Assembly: GCA_963691705.1 (NCBI GenBank)
Contig: OY829539.1
Coordinates: forward strand, 16,170,186-16,234,185
Length of the DNA: 64,000 bases
Origin: Viola odorata
Lineage: Eukaryota; Streptophyta; Magnoliopsida; Malpighiales; Violaceae
Direction of reading: 5' to 3'
Shown: positions 42,458 to 54,725 of the stretch, in pieces
Layout of the letters: each line of letters opens with the position of its first letter
Position numbering within the stretch: the stretch's first letter is position 1
Position numbers and translations under genes: made by a program
The notes under the pieces: model-generated
What the model was told of the DNA's origin: nothing
Seen by the model: the letters and a program-made list of their open reading frames with translations, nothing else
Database searches by the model: none

Positions 42458-42545
42458 TGTTCACGACGGTATTGTTCACGCAGGTGTTGTTCACTGCGGT
42501 ACTGTTCACGGCGGTACTGTTCATGCGGTACTGTTAATGCCTGCT
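42458..42545. repeat. 15-bp tandem repeat between the two Harbinger genes
   Basis: Six copies of TGTTCACGGCGGTAC-like units, the last two degenerate. The rest of 42231-42924 is leader/spacer sequence; two copies of TTTTTATTGTTCTTTTTTTT occur just before the transposase ATG, at about 42848 and 42899. Confidence 0.8.
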
Positions 42546-42924
42546 GTCATTTTGGAAACAGTGTTTGACTGAGATTTCAAAGGGACAAGAGCATTTAAGG
42601 GACGACCATTCAAAGGGACGAGAACATTTAATGGGACAGCTATGCACATTTGGTTATTTGTGCTGAAATTATTTTAAGTTGCAAGTGTTGCTCCCAGTGT
42701 TGGCCATAAATAGTAACCAAAGAAACTTAGAAAGAAGTTAGTTGTAAGTCCAGAAGAGAAGAGGGTATACGTAGAATTCTCAAAAAGTAAGTATTTAATT
42801 TTTTTACTCATATATTTGTCACATATGTCTAATAATTTGCAAGTTCTTTTTATTGTTCTTTTTTTTGTAGATATACGTAGAACATATTGAATATATCATT
42901 TTTATTGTTCTTTTTTTTATAGAC

Positions 42925-44321
42925 ATGGATAAAGAACATGATTTGGTTCATGAAAATGAGGAAGAGTTTTGGTGGTTAATGTCTGCTACCACTGCAAGTG
43001 TCACTAGTTATTATTGCAAGTACTTGTATAAAGAGCCGTGTATGACCTCATATCAAACAGGAATCAACTGGTTGACTGAGGTACTGTCTGGTAGGGAATT
43101 ACGATCTATAAATATGTTCAGGATGGATAAAGATACAATACTACAACTAGTGAGCACATTACAGTCATCTGGCAAAATAAAGTCATCAAAACAAATGTCT
43201 CTCCTTGAGAAAGTGTGTATGTTTTTATACACTATTGCCCTAGGTGCTTCAAACAGACACGTTTGTGAACGATTTCAACACTCCAGTGAAACAATCAGTA
43301 GAATTTTTAATGAAGTTTTAGATGTTGTGTGGTCATTATCAGAGCTGTTCATTCATCCTGTAGATTTCAACAGTGTCCCGCCACAAATTTTGAATGATAC
43401 AAGATATATGCCGTATTTTAAGGTATCGATCCAAATTAATTTCATTTACTATTTATATTTATATATATGTTATGCATATTTACTATAACTAAGAATTGAT
43501 TACAATTTCTTTTAGGATTGTATTGGAGCCATAGACGGAACACATGTATATGCTTGTGTCGCTCCAAAAGATCAAATTAGATACATCGGGAGAAAAGGTA
43601 TCCCGACACAAAATATCATGGCAGCATGTAGTTTTGACATGCAATTCATTTATGTTTGCGCCGGATGGGAAGGCACGGCCCATGATACTCGCATTTTCAA
43701 TTCTATACTCAACAACCCAGAATGGAAATTCCCTAAACCACCTCCAGGTTAAACATATTTATTCATAAAGTTTATTTTTATAATAATAATTATTACGGTA
43801 TTATTAACGTTAATTTGTTTATGATATTAGGTAAGTATTACGTGGTAGATGCTGGATATCCAGACGTTAATGGGTATTTGACACCATAGAAGAATACAAG
43901 GTATCACTTACCTGATTTTCAGCGAGGGCAACCACCAAGAGGTCGTAAGGAAACATTTAATCGTGCACATTCTTCATTGCGATGCTGTATAGAACGAACA
44001 TTTGGAGTTTGGAAGAGAAGATGGAAAATATTACGTGATATGCCTTCGTATCCATTTACGACGCAAGTTAAAATTGTAGTCGCTTCTATGGTTTTGCACA
44101 ATTTTATACGAAGGAAATCTCAAAATGATCCTGCTTTTACAAAATTAGATGAGAATCCTGATTTTGTACCGGATGATATTTTTCCGGATACAGAGGAAGT
44201 TTCACAAGATGTGATGCATGCAGGTGAAGGAAGTATGCAAAATGAAAGATATAATAGTGCAATGTTACCTATGAATGTAGTTCGGGACTCCATAGCTAAT
44301 AGTTTAATGATTAATAATTAA
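42925..44321 (+). pseudogene. Harbinger transposase (DDE, nuclease-like), one stop codon
   Basis: Three exons: 42925-43422, 43516-43747 and 43831-44321, all with GT/AG borders. The N terminus has a helix-turn-helix-like region (MSLLEKVCMFLYTIALGASN, RFQHSSETISRIFNEVL). The catalytic residues are visible: Asp in GAIDGTHVYA, Asp in GTAHDTRIFN, Glu in CCIERTFGVWKRRWKIL. A single TAG (43887-43889) lies in the segment GYLTP*KNTRYHLP, where a Tyr would restore the usual sequence. Otherwise all exons are open. It would cut and paste the element ends at TTA targets. Confidence 0.88.
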
Positions 44322-44697
44322 TTGACATTTATACATGTAAAACTTTGTAAAAGTGCTCAAAATTATTTTTTCTCTAATAAAGTATTCTTTCTTGTTATAA
44401 ATAAATTATTAATTGCTAGTTTAAAGAACAAAATTGATTTAAATAATTAATATATATACTAAAAAATATTGATTATAATACTTGAAATGCATTTGAGCCC
44501 TTTATAGTCATTTTACATACCAACCATAGTTTTAAAAGCAGTTTTTACCAAACACCATAAACAGCTTCCAGTATCTCACAGCACTTTTAAAAAATATTTA
44601 CCAAACAGCATACTGATTTTTCCAGAAGGACTTTTCACACAGCAATTTTCCAAAAAGCTCTTCTCCAGGCAGAACCCCAGGGCCAAACAGAGCCTTA

Positions 44698-47400
44698 ATG
44701 AGGGTTAGCGACCGTTGCGGTGCATCCAGAAAATGATGTCCATGCACCACATTTTGGAGAATGCTCTTTTAAAGATTTGGCGCTTGAGTTGGGCCTTTGC
44801 ATGGATTAACGTCACAATGACAGACTTTGAATGATGCCCATTTAGTACGTGTCATGATCAAGGTGCGAGGTGGACAAACGAGATGGCTTCTCCGAAGGCT
44901 CCCTCATCCTATTTGCTTGCCCCCGGGTATAGAGGATTGAAAATGTGATGCGGCGTCAATGACTCAAGGCCTTCTAATTTTGCTTATGATGAATTTTGAT
45001 ACCCACGATCTTGTTTGGCTCTGAAGCTTCAACTTAGTGGCACCTTCTTAGGTGATGATCATGACGAGATCAATATGTTATCTTGAGGCTTCTGCTCGTT
45101 TGGTCGTCGTTGGACTTTTGCTGGACATTTCTTCTTAGAATCGTGATGGCTGAGGAGATGACAACCCCTTTGAACTACTAGGCTGGTGAGCTTGACTGAG
45201 ATACGAAGGGAAGCTTTTATTCACTCCCCAAAGTGGTGATGAAGAAAAGGTCATTCGATCATGGGTGATAGTCATCCTTGAAAAGCTACCCACTCATGAA
45301 AGGATTAATACCCGTTCGATCATGATCGATTGCTTGGGAGTAGAGATGTCGGTGATAAGATCAAATTTGACACATGAAAGATTTGACCATGTTTGAATTT
45401 GAAGTTTGGAGCATGGCGGGGTGCGAATGTCCTTATGCCACAGAACATGGACGATTTAAGCATGTTGATCGGGACCCTAAGGGGACACCTATTCGTCATG
45501 TTTCTATAAGGTCACGGGTCCTACTCGCAAAAGGCACCTGGCAACGGTAGTGTCCTCATAGAATTTCCCGAGGAGGCGGATGGAGAGAAAAGCTTCGGCA
45601 ACTTACACCCCCGAACAAGCTTGTTAGCGTGGAATAAGCTTGGTGACTTTGATCCCACACCTTTTGTATTCAAACAGGATAATAGTATTGCTATAAACAT
45701 AGCCAATCACAGCATTTCGAATGATCGACCATTAAGTTCTTGACTGGTGTTCTGAGCTTAGACAATTTTCTGGATAATCAGATGATAACTCATTGCTCAG
45801 GATTGTATGCGTAGTCTTCTCATGTGGATTCAGCCCTTGCAATAGCTAAATCGCTTCTGGACTTGGTCAGATTGCCAAGGAAAGAGGAGTTCAAAATGAA
45901 CCTTGAGACTGGTTGTTTGCAGATGCAAGATATTCTGCAAAGAAGCCAACTCATTGTAATGATCGTTTAAAAATCTTTCCAGATTCGCTCCTTGACTGCT
46001 CTGGATGAGGAGACATCTTCTATGCTAAGGGTGACCAATTGCTGATGTGATTTGTTCAAGAAGTATGACTTGAACATCGTCTGGCCCATACATTAGAGGC
46101 CTGATCTCCATCATACGATCATGGCGCTTGTATATGGAGAGATCTTGCAGAGAATGATTGTGGTGATCAAATTCAGAACATGAAAAATTTGACCATGTTT
46201 GAAGTTTGAATTCGCAGTTGAGGGTCGTGTAGGGCGTAAATATCGTTGTAGCACAGAGTCAGAATGCATTAAGTATGTGGATTGGGGTCCCTGAAGAGCA
46301 CACATCTATCATTATTATGTTTCTTCACCAAGATGAAGAATTATTGGCAAAGGGCATTTGGTGACAGCAAAGGTCTCCTCTTTTCCGCTGAATAGCGATG
46401 ACCTGAATGCAAGGGGAGGATGGACGTAACGAACTCTTTGTGGAAAATTACAGATCCCTATGCCTTGCCCCCGGTAAAAACGTGTTCAATCTTTGATGCT
46501 CTTTGTCGCCTTCTTCTGGTCGTCATTTCAACTGCTTGCCCCCTAATCTACAAGCTTTACGGCATAAAAATTGAAATATTTGAGAAGAGCATGTGGGTTG
46601 CCTCCCACGGAGTGCCTTTGTTTCTAGTCGTAGGCTCGACTGCTGAATGAATAAGCTGAGTGGGTCCATCGTGGGCCTGAAGAGCGTTCATTCAAAAGCT
46701 GGTGGTCGGGTAGAGTCCTTCAGCTAACCCTTCTAAAGAGATCCATCAGCTCTTTGAGTAAGTGATTGACCTCCCTTTTAAGGGCGAAATAGTTTTCCTT
46801 TATGTGGCCCTGAGTTTCAGCATGGTACTCGCATCTTGTATTAAGATCGTACCATTTTAGATAAGGAGGTCGTATAGGTTGGGCGTGATTTGCTCTGCCG
46901 CCATAAGATGCTTGTAGATTTCCCCGCAAAGGTGTCACTAGTTCCTGGTTCCCGTGATTATTTTGATTTCTTGGTTTACTTGGTGGGCCATGTGGTCTAC
47001 GTCGTGCGGGCTGCGGCATATGTAGTGAAGGAGGTCATTTGTAGCTAAGCTGACGGGAGACCAGGCTAACATCTTCTTTACCATGGAGTGTGCTTTGAGG
47101 TGTTATTTTCCCTGCAGAACCACAAATCGCTTCCCAATTTGGTTCGTTGTTCGATCATCATGTTAGCAGGGCTACCATAAGAGAGATGCAACTGAATCTG
47201 ATGCCCCTAGGAGGTTGGACTTTTGGCGGTTTAGGCCTTATGAGTTGAATTGAATGGCCCCGAGATGGGTTAAAATATTAAGATTCTGAGCGGATGATTA
47301 AACAGCTCTAAAGCGAGAGGAAATAGTGAGATTCTGGACATGTCTCCTTCTTGCCGAGATCGATCGTGGGCCTAGTTAGAGGAGACCCAATGGGTGTATC
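44698..47400. other. Unidentified old repeat region right of Harbinger element
   Basis: Continuation of the region interrupted at 39204. It includes a degenerate tandem duplication with a unit of about 810 bases: 45358-45560 resembles 46165-46390 (shared GAAAGATTTGACCATGTTTGA-like and GGCAC.TGG.... motifs). A Ty3/Gypsy gag remnant lies on the minus strand. No intact gene is visible. Confidence 0.5.
46720..47019 (-). pseudogene. Ty3/Gypsy gag zinc-knuckle fragment
   Basis: Minus-strand reading PPYLKWYDLNTRCEYHAETQ followed by GHIKENYFALKREVNHLL matches the segment around the Gag zinc knuckle of plant Gypsy elements (WYDxxxxCxYHxxxxGHxxExCxALK). The last knuckle cysteine is replaced by Tyr, and the flanking sequence is stop-rich, so this is a relic. 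It shows that the surrounding unidentified region is at least partly an old minus-strand retrotransposon. Confidence 0.7.
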
Positions 47401-47444
47401 ACCTTGTCTGATGGTGGCGATAGTAGTGTTCGGGATAGCCGATG

Positions 47445-47700
47445 CGATGTGCTGAGCTCTCCTTCACTTTGGGCCCGCACGACCCAAGTGATGAATTTGA
47501 AAGTGGGAGTCGTAGCTCCCACTATTCATCGTCTTCATCCTTCATTGCCGGAGCTCCTGTCGGCGACGATCGTCCGTCCGGCGATGATGAAAATAAGATT
47601 TTCTTACATCAAAAAAATTGGCATTGCCCTAGTAATTTAATAGTATAATTACAGAAAAATAATTTTAAAAATTCGATGCCGAATTAATTAAAAATGAATA
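47445..47700. repeat. Fragment of the LTR-like repeat found complete at 54043-56363
   Basis: About 90% similar by eye to 54892-55270 minus the MITE. It shows the empty MITE site: TTTAATAGTATAA here against a TA-flanked insertion there. Confidence 0.8.
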
Positions 47701-48294
47701 AAAAAAAATTAATGAAACTTCTTAATTAATCAGATCAGAATTTCCTTAATTAACAAAACTTTAGGAATTCTAGTTCTAGTGAAAGTCGAATTTGTAAGTT
47801 GTGTAGAACTTGTACTTTGCGCCAATATATAGCGCAGCGTTATTCAATAATAAATCAGATCAGAATTTCCATTCAAACACTTTACTAAATCTCCATTCCA
47901 TCATTCTACCTTCTTACTTTCTCGATCTCCGGAGCAAGTCGTACTTGCGTTTTAACTAAGCCATTTAACAGGGAACTCGGTTAGGGCTAGCATAGCGTGG
48001 CGTTTACAGGGATAAACGTGGGAGGTGCGTGAGATAGTGTGTGCATGACCAAAGCATGGCACTTACAGGGATAAGTGTGGAAGGAGCGTGAGGGATCGTA
48101 TTAGCATTCACAGGTCTGATCGTCGTTGCTAACATTCACAAGGCTGATTGTTAGTGTTGCTCTTGTTCATAGGGTTGAACGTTAGCGTGTGTGCGTACTA
48201 CAGGGCTAGGCGTACATCGGCGGGCGTACTACAAGTCTAGGCATTCGTGACAACCGTGACTTTGCTCAAACAAGGATTTGCAAGTCATTAACCT

Positions 48295-49589
48295 TGATGT
48301 GTTGTCGAAGCACATACAAATATAATAATAAAAACCTGCTATCAAATGCACAATAGATTGTATATAGTGGAAGCAGGGTCGAACACAGGGACTAAGGGTA
48401 GACGCTGACTTTCGTGTGTGACTAGGGCAAACAGATCGAAACAGTAACAAAGGGGGGTTTTGAGGGTGTTGATTAATCTAATTATAAACTAAGAAAGTAA
48501 TAATAGACAGTAATAAAATAAGTAAGAAATCAATAGAGAAAGGGTCCTCGGTAGGAATCTATCTTCAGTTGCATTTATGGTTGGCCGATCATCGGTGCAA
48601 GGATCTTCTACCCCTAGCTGGTAGACGTGCTATAGGGACCAGGTACACTTAGGTCCCCCTGCTTACCTTCGTAATAAAAGCTACCCCAAGGTACGCTTAT
48701 GGGATAACCTTGACAGTCCGCCGTCCTCCAAGGTACGCTTATGGAGACAATACTCGGATGCCCATGAAGAGGAGGTAAGACACGTCTAGGGCGAGACACT
48801 CAGTACGCTCGAGGCACTACCCTAATTACTCGTTTAACCCAACTAGGGGATACCAGGTTTCCAGTCAGGACCAGTATGGTTGTCTACTTTACCCTGCAGC
48901 TTCGCGTTGGTTATAACAACAGAGATGACTTTAATCGGCTAGGTCTAGCAGCTAGTTGGCCGGACTAGAAACAGCCCTAGTAGATTTGACAAGAATTCGT
49001 TAAACAAATAAATACAAACCAGTGGTATATTAATATCAATTCGACCTCATGGCTTTCCTAAGCAACCTTTGATGATTCCTACCAAGAACAAGAAAACTAG
49101 GCGCTCATATTAAAAGTAAAAATAAATAAATAAATAATTTGCATAAATAAAATAAAAGAGAAGATGAAGAAGAAGAGGAGAGGGGGATGAGAAGAAGAGG
49201 CGGAAGAGAGAGCCTCTCCTAAACCTAATTACTAAAAGTATTTATAGAATTATTAGAATTAAAACTCCTAATCCGATTGGAATTCAACTCCCCATAGGAC
49301 TTCTACTACGATTGGGACTTCTAGAGCATTAATTGAGCAGATCCGATATTTTCCTTAATTGCGCTTGTTTCCTTTTCTCGCTAGGACACTGCTGGCTTCC
49401 GCGAACGTTCAGCTGCACGGCCTAGCTGCTCAATACTTCCAGAAAAGGATAGAAAACATCATTTTTCGTATTTTCCTCTTTATTTGCCTAGATCTGTAAA
49501 AAGTGCAGAAACACAGCAACATAAGTAGCATCATGATCTAAAAAGGCATACAAAAGAGGGCGGAATTATGGACATAAAACGCTCTATCA
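48295..49589 (-). repeat. 3' LTR of minus-strand Athila derivative
   Basis: TGATGTGTTG...CTCTATCA on the plus strand. The adjoining AACATCCCCACACTACCCC (49590-49608) is the complement of the polypurine tract seen at 19711-19728. Confidence 0.93.
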
Positions 49590-50969
49590 AACATCCCCAC
49601 ACTACCCCGATGCTCGCCCTCGAGCATTAAAATTAGAAAGCATCACCTTATCAGGAACACACAGCCTCAATCCACAACACACAGAGTTACTTCCGCCACC
49701 ACTTACGCCTCGACCAAGCAATACGCCACCCTCCAGCCTAGATGAACTCTGCACTACTCTAAGGGAATAACGAAACCAGAAGAGTAGCTTTCCTACATCA
49801 GCCTACTGCAAGCAGTCCTCACAAGATACGGTGTTTGTCCCTCACGCTAAAAAACAGAGTTAGGTGTTTATCACTCATCAATGCTAATGATCATGCACAA
49901 AACTAAATTTTCAATAACGACCTGAGTACAAAGAACATACGCATGGGCAATCATATGATCATAGAGACTTTGCAAGGGTAAAGAAAAAAATATAAGATGT
50001 TGCAGAAGGGGGTTTAAAGTAGAGAGAAGGAAGGATAGAAGTTTCTTAGCTGGAAAAATGCAAGTTGGTGAGAAAGACCCCCTGATGGCAGTGGCACGGG
50101 CAAGACAGAGAACACTGAAGGAGAGTGGGGGTATCTTCTATTGGAAAGTGTCGTCGGTCTTCTGATCTTTGTACTGCTCTACTCCAGTTCTGAATTGTAC
50201 TCCTCTTTTGCTTAAACATTTTATTCAATTTTTTTCTTTTGTTTTTTTCTTTTTATTTTGATTTTGAGCAAAAGGGAGCGTACATGATATTCTGAATTGT
50301 TGAACTGGAGCATCAAAATTTTCCTTGGGTGTCTGATCTTCAGTACGTACATGATGTGAACGGCTCGGCCTAGCAGTTGGTCTCCACATTGCTTACTGGA
50401 GTGCTTGATTTGTTTTTGAACATCTGAGCCGAGTCGTCAGGAATCCCCACACTAGAGCTTTTGTCACTCTTATGTGTTCTGTGATGGTTGCCATGTAACT
50501 GCTTTCAGCATCTGAATGTAGCAGTTAAACATTCATAGCTCAAATCTCTGCAACTTTTTCTATTTTCAGCTTCTGATCCGCTCTCAGTGTCTCGGTCAAG
50601 TAGCTCAATACCCCCACATCGAAGATGTTGATTTTCTCTGTCCCACCTTACCACTGCCAGAGGCATCTCTCACCTGCTAAGAAAAGAAAGGAATGTCTTA
50701 AGTAGTTAGAAGGGTAGTGAAAGAAAGGTATGAGCAGTATGGGTAAGGAGATAAAAAGCAAGAAAAAAGATAACAAAGAAGGTGCAAAGTCCCTAATCAT
50801 ATCATCGCTTTCCCATGTCTAATCATGTCTATACCCTAGGGGTCTCATGCAAATTCGGCCAGCATACAAATCATGCATCCACTCAAAAATAAAGTACGAC
50901 ATGAAAGCTCAAACACTCACAGGGTAAGAAACATTGATTGCAAGCAGCTAGGGCAAGACACCACTTCGA
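49590..50969 (-). other. 3' UTR of minus-strand Athila derivative
   Basis: Reverse complement of 18420-19728, non-coding. Short ORFs here have no counterpart between the two copies. Confidence 0.75.
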
Positions 50970-51563
50970 AGTGTCATGGCACAGACAGTATGCAGCGGGT
51001 TGAGTTCTGGTTGAGGTGGCAGGCATCTTTGGTTCTGTATCTCCTTCATCTCTGCAGATAAGACATCCAATTGTTTGTTCATCTCAACAACAAGATGTCG
51101 TAAATTAGGCTCCTCATCATCTAGGAGAGGGGGTCCCATCTGCCCTTGTGGAGCTTGGTATTGGTGCTGCTGATTGGGGTATACGTACTGCTGCGGTGAC
51201 TGGCTAGGGTACTGCTCCTAGTTTGGATACTGGTACTGCTGCGGTGACCGACTAGGCCAAGCCGGTTGCGGATCGTACCAACTTTGGTTAGGATGATGTT
51301 GTCCTTGGTCATAATTGTTGGTAATAGGATCAAACTGCCAGGGAGCATCTTGTCCTTGGTCTGTTATAATTACCGACCGCATTAACTTAGAATTCATATG
51401 GGTATGCGTTAGTCGGATGGTTGGTAAAGTTGTGAAATCCGTGTCTTGCCCTCGACAGGCTGTCTTGCGGCTAAAACTTGAATCATACCAGTGAGGGTGG
51501 CGAGCTGTCGTTCTATAGAAGCAGCACAAATGACTTCGGCATTGGCCATGTTGGGGAATTTGG
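50970..51563 (-). pseudogene. Athila gag C-terminal remnant
   Basis: From ATG 51563-51561 (MANAEVICAASIERQLATLT), then stops, then a Gln/Tyr/Pro-rich stretch (QQYQYPN repeats), then EEPNLRHLVVEMNKQLDVLS and PPQPELNPLHTVCAMTLRSG. The TLRSG ending is the conserved Athila Gag motif that normally precedes protease. Here it joins 3' UTR sequence directly, which marks the internal deletion point near 50965. At least two stops are present. Confidence 0.75.
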
Positions 51564-51680
51564 GGGGTGGTGATGATGTTTTCAGCGTCTAGGTCTGGAC
51601 GCAAAAGCGAGTTGGAATTGTAGGATCTGGTCTAGATGTCCTGCTCACGCAAACGAAAGAAAGAAATCAGTACCGTTAGT

Positions 51681-51697
51681 CCCTGGCAATGGCGCCA
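51681..51697 (-). promoter_or_regulatory. Primer-binding site, tRNA-Asp type (minus strand)
   Basis: Minus-strand TGGCGCCATTGCCAGGG, four bases from the LTR. It matches the tRNA-Asp complement at 15 of 17 positions. Confidence 0.85.
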
Positions 51698-51700
51698 TTT

Positions 51701-52994
51701 TGATGTGTTGTCGAAGCACATACAAATATAATAATAAAAACCTTCTATCAAATGCACAATAGATTATATATAGTGGAAGCAGGATCGAACACAGGGACTA
51801 AGGGTAGACGCTGACTTTCGTGTGTCACTAGGGCAAACAGATCGAAACAGTAACAAAGGGGGGTTTTGAGAGTGTTGATTAATCTAATTATAAACTAAGA
51901 AAGTAATAACAAACAGTAATAAAATAAGTAAGAAATCAATAGAGAAAGGGTCCTCGGTAGGAATCTATCTTCAGTTGCATTTATGGTTGGCCGATCATCG
52001 GTGCAAGGATCTTCTACCCCTGGCTGGTAGACGTGCTATAGGGACCAGGTACGCTTAGGTCTCCTGCTTACCTTCGTCATAAAAGCTACCCCAAGGTACG
52101 CTTATGGGATAACCTTGACAGTCCGCCGTCCTCCAAGGTACGCTTATGGAGACAATACTCGGATGCCCATGAAGAGGAGGTAAGACACGTCTAGGGCGAG
52201 ACACTCAGTACGCTCGAGGCACTACCCTAATTACTCGTTTAACCCAACTGGGGGATACCAGGTTTCCAGTCAGGACCAGTATGGTTGTCTACTTTACCCT
52301 GCAGCTTCGCGTTAGTTATAACAACAGAGATGACTTTAATCGGCTTGGTCTAGCAGCTAGTTGGCCAGACTAGAAACAGCCCTAGTAGATTTGTCAAGAA
52401 TTCGTTAAACAAATAAATACAAACCAGTGGTATATTAATATCAATTCGACCTTATGGCTTTCCTAAGCAACCTTTGATGATTCCTACCAAGAACAAGAAA
52501 ACTAGCCGCTCATATTAAAAGTAAAAACAAATAAATAAATAAATTGCATAAATAAAATAGAAGAGAAGATGAAGAAGAAGAGGAGAGGGGGAAGAGAAGA
52601 AGAGGCAGAAGAGAGAGCCTCTCCTAAACCTAATTACTAAAAGTATTTATAGAATTATTACAAATAAAACTCCTAATCCGATTGGAATTCAACTCCCCAT
52701 AGGACTTCTACTGCGATTGGGACTTCTAGAGCATTAATTGAGCAGATCCGATATTTTCCTTATTTCCGCTTGTTTCTTTTTCTCTCTAGGACACTGCTGG
52801 CTTCTGCGAACGTTCAGCTGCACGGCCTAGCTGCTCAATACTTCCAGAAAAGGATAGAAAACATCCTTTTTCGTATTTTCCTCTTTATTTGCCTAGATCT
52901 GTAAAAAGTGCAGAAACACAGCAACATAAGTAGCATCATGATCTAAAAAGGCATATAAAAGAGGGCGGAATTATGGACATAAAATGCTCTATCA
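51701..52994 (-). repeat. 5' LTR of minus-strand Athila derivative
   Basis: Second copy of the 48295-49589 LTR, same boundaries TGATGTG...TCTATCA, with scattered single-base differences and a 4-base length difference in an AAATA tract. Confidence 0.93.
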
Positions 52995-53130
52995 AACCTC
53001 AACTCGGAGGGTGGATTCCTTCCAAATGTATCCAAGGGGATTTTTGTTCTAATTCTGCGCCCCAAACCTACAAGAGAACAAGATTGGTATTGACGTGACC
53101 TTGGGTTCTAACCTAGCACCCAAGGATCGC

Positions 53131-54037
53131 ATCACCTTGTACCTTGAGTTAAGCGTTGGAGACGTTGATGGAGGTCTCTAATATGGTAGCTAGGCACGAA
53201 TCTTCTCCTCATCTCATACTTCAATTCTTCCCAAGTTGCCACAGTTGGAACCCTTTCAACCCTTCTATTCACAACCAAGCGATCCCACCATTGGGTTACC
53301 ATACCCGTAAACTCCACAATTTCTAGTTTTACTTTCTTCTCTTCCGCATAATTGTAGCATGCAAAAATCCTCTCCACTTTACCCTCTCATTCATAATACA
53401 CATCCTGGTCATCCTTGCCCTCAAAGATAGGGATAGAGACCTTGATGTTAGAGAAGTTTTTATCCACTGTCTCTTCATGATGTCTTCGGCCTCTTACCTC
53501 AAAAGGCTCCTCATACTCAAAACGTCTCTCACCATGTGCATGTTCATAAGGGGTTGGGGTGGTCTAGGTCTTTCATAGATGAGGGGGAATATAGCCATTG
53601 GCGCGATGTAGAGGGACGCCTAGGTGATTGGCTATTTGTGTGTGGGTGGGTATTTGTGGCTATCTAGGTTCAAATGGATAGGCAACGAGATTGGGTGTGT
53701 GTGTGTGGGGTTGTCTAGGCTCATATGGAGAGGCAATGGGTTGGGGGTGTTGGTATTTGGGGTTGGCTAGGCTCACGGGGAAAGGCCACGCTGCAGCTAT
53801 CCATAAGGAAGTGGCTACGACTTGGACCTCATCTTCTTGACTATGGTGGCTTGCGGCTCTAGCACCATCCACATGGTCACTCATGCACGAAAAGACATAA
53901 TAGTCTAGGCTTGAAGGGTCATTTGGCCGTGTGGTTTGGTGGTAATGTGTGGCTGGTGGGTAATGAGGAGGAGGGAGTGGAGGTGGATGTGTGGTAACTC
54001 TCGGTGTCAAGGCAGCAATGGCAGCCATAAGGTCCTT
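53131..54037 (-). pseudogene. Gag fragment of gag-only family relative (central part)
   Basis: MAAIAALTPRVTTHPPPLPP leads into Pro/His/Tyr-rich sequence. After frame changes the Gag domain begins with SIPIFEGKDDQDVYYE, a TGA where the related Gag has Trp, then ERIFACYNYAEEKKVKLEIV, WWDRLVVNRRVERVPTVATW, RRFVPSYHIRDLHQRLQRLT. It aligns with residues 150-235 of the Gag at 1849-3084. It ends at LTQGTR where the plus-strand LTR fragment abuts. Confidence 0.78.
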
Positions 54038-54607
54038 GGTGGTATCGCACCCCCTTTTTGGATTTTCCTAATGCGACATGGGGTTTGGGACAGGATGTCA
54101 GACAAAATCGGACTCATCTCACATAATGCAATGAAGTCGCCACCCTAATTTGTTTCTAGGTTTAGGGAACCTAATATCATGGCATAAAAGTAAAAAAAGC
54201 TAAGGCAAAGTTGATCTAAACCGAGAACAGTGGTTCGGGGTCGTATTATGGACTTGGGAAGGTGCTAAGCACCCGAGTCACATCCAAAATGGTTACCGGA
54301 GAAAAAAGGTGTTTAAATCATAAAAGTCCTAATTTACATGATCATGCCCAATAGATGATAAAATTCTATCAATTCTAAATATTCAAGTATATGAGAATAT
54401 TTACGGAAAAAGCGTGGAATAAATAAAGGGGAAAGAAATGTTTACTTGTGAAGGGTATGGGCGGCTTTACCATTTTTTACCGGAGTTATTGGCACGAAGA
54501 GAGGATAACGTTTCAGCGATTGAATATTTGATTTTTGTGAGCGAAAATGAGTGATTTGGACGAACAAAATTATCTAAGCATGCATAGCAGGCAAAAATAA
54601 ACAAGCA

Positions 54608-54725
54608 TACAAGCATGCGAAAAATAAATAAATAGTACAAACATACGAAAAATAAATAAACAGTACAAGTGTACGAAAAATAAATAATACACGTGCGGAA
54701 ATAAATAAATATTAAAAGTGCACGA
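54608..54725. repeat. Short tandem repeat, four units of 25-30 bp
   Basis: Units contain ACGAAAAATAAATAA followed by a spacer such as ACAGTACAAGT. A/T-rich, no coding sense. Confidence 0.75.

Larger units (their letters stand above)
39205..44694 (+). mobile_element. PIF/Harbinger DNA transposon with two genes
   Basis: The left end GTGCTAGTTTGGCCCC and the right end (read inward GGCTCTGTTTGGCCCTGG) form imperfect inverted repeats of about 45 bases. TTA duplications flank it (39202-39204 and 44695-44697). Inside are a Myb/SANT-like gene and a DDE transposase gene in the same direction, the usual two-gene layout of the superfamily. The element is 5490 bp and nearly full length. Bases 44322-44694 are non-coding 3' sequence. 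Confidence 0.9.
48295..52994 (-). mobile_element. Internally deleted Athila-type element (minus strand), 4700 bp
   Basis: Two LTRs of about 1295 bp in the same orientation, flanked by the target duplication AACCT (48290-48294 and 52995-52999). The internal region is only 2.1 kb: tRNA-Asp primer site, gag C-terminal remnant, then a jump into the 3' UTR and purine tract. Protease, RT, RNase H, integrase and the env-position ORF are all gone, so it must have moved with enzymes from a relative. The LTRs are close to identical by eye, so insertion is fairly recent. Confidence 0.92.
47740..53130 (+). repeat. Diverged LTR of gag-only family, split by a minus-strand Athila
   Basis: Left part 47740-48294 and right part 53000-53130 match the 5' two thirds and the end of the LTRs at 727 and 62041 (TCTACCTTCTTACTTTCT, ATCTCCGGAGCAAG, GGGTGGATTCCTT, AAACCTACAAGAGAAC). 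It ends GGATCGCATCA. The central insertion 48295-52994 has its own duplication. No internal region follows; minus-strand gag of a relative begins at 53131. Confidence 0.75.

Noticed and set aside
47401..47411. Possible CCTTG target duplication pairing with 53131 for the split LTR
   Set aside because: The left sequence does not begin with a recognisable LTR start at that point (two extra bases and a different start), so the match is probably chance.
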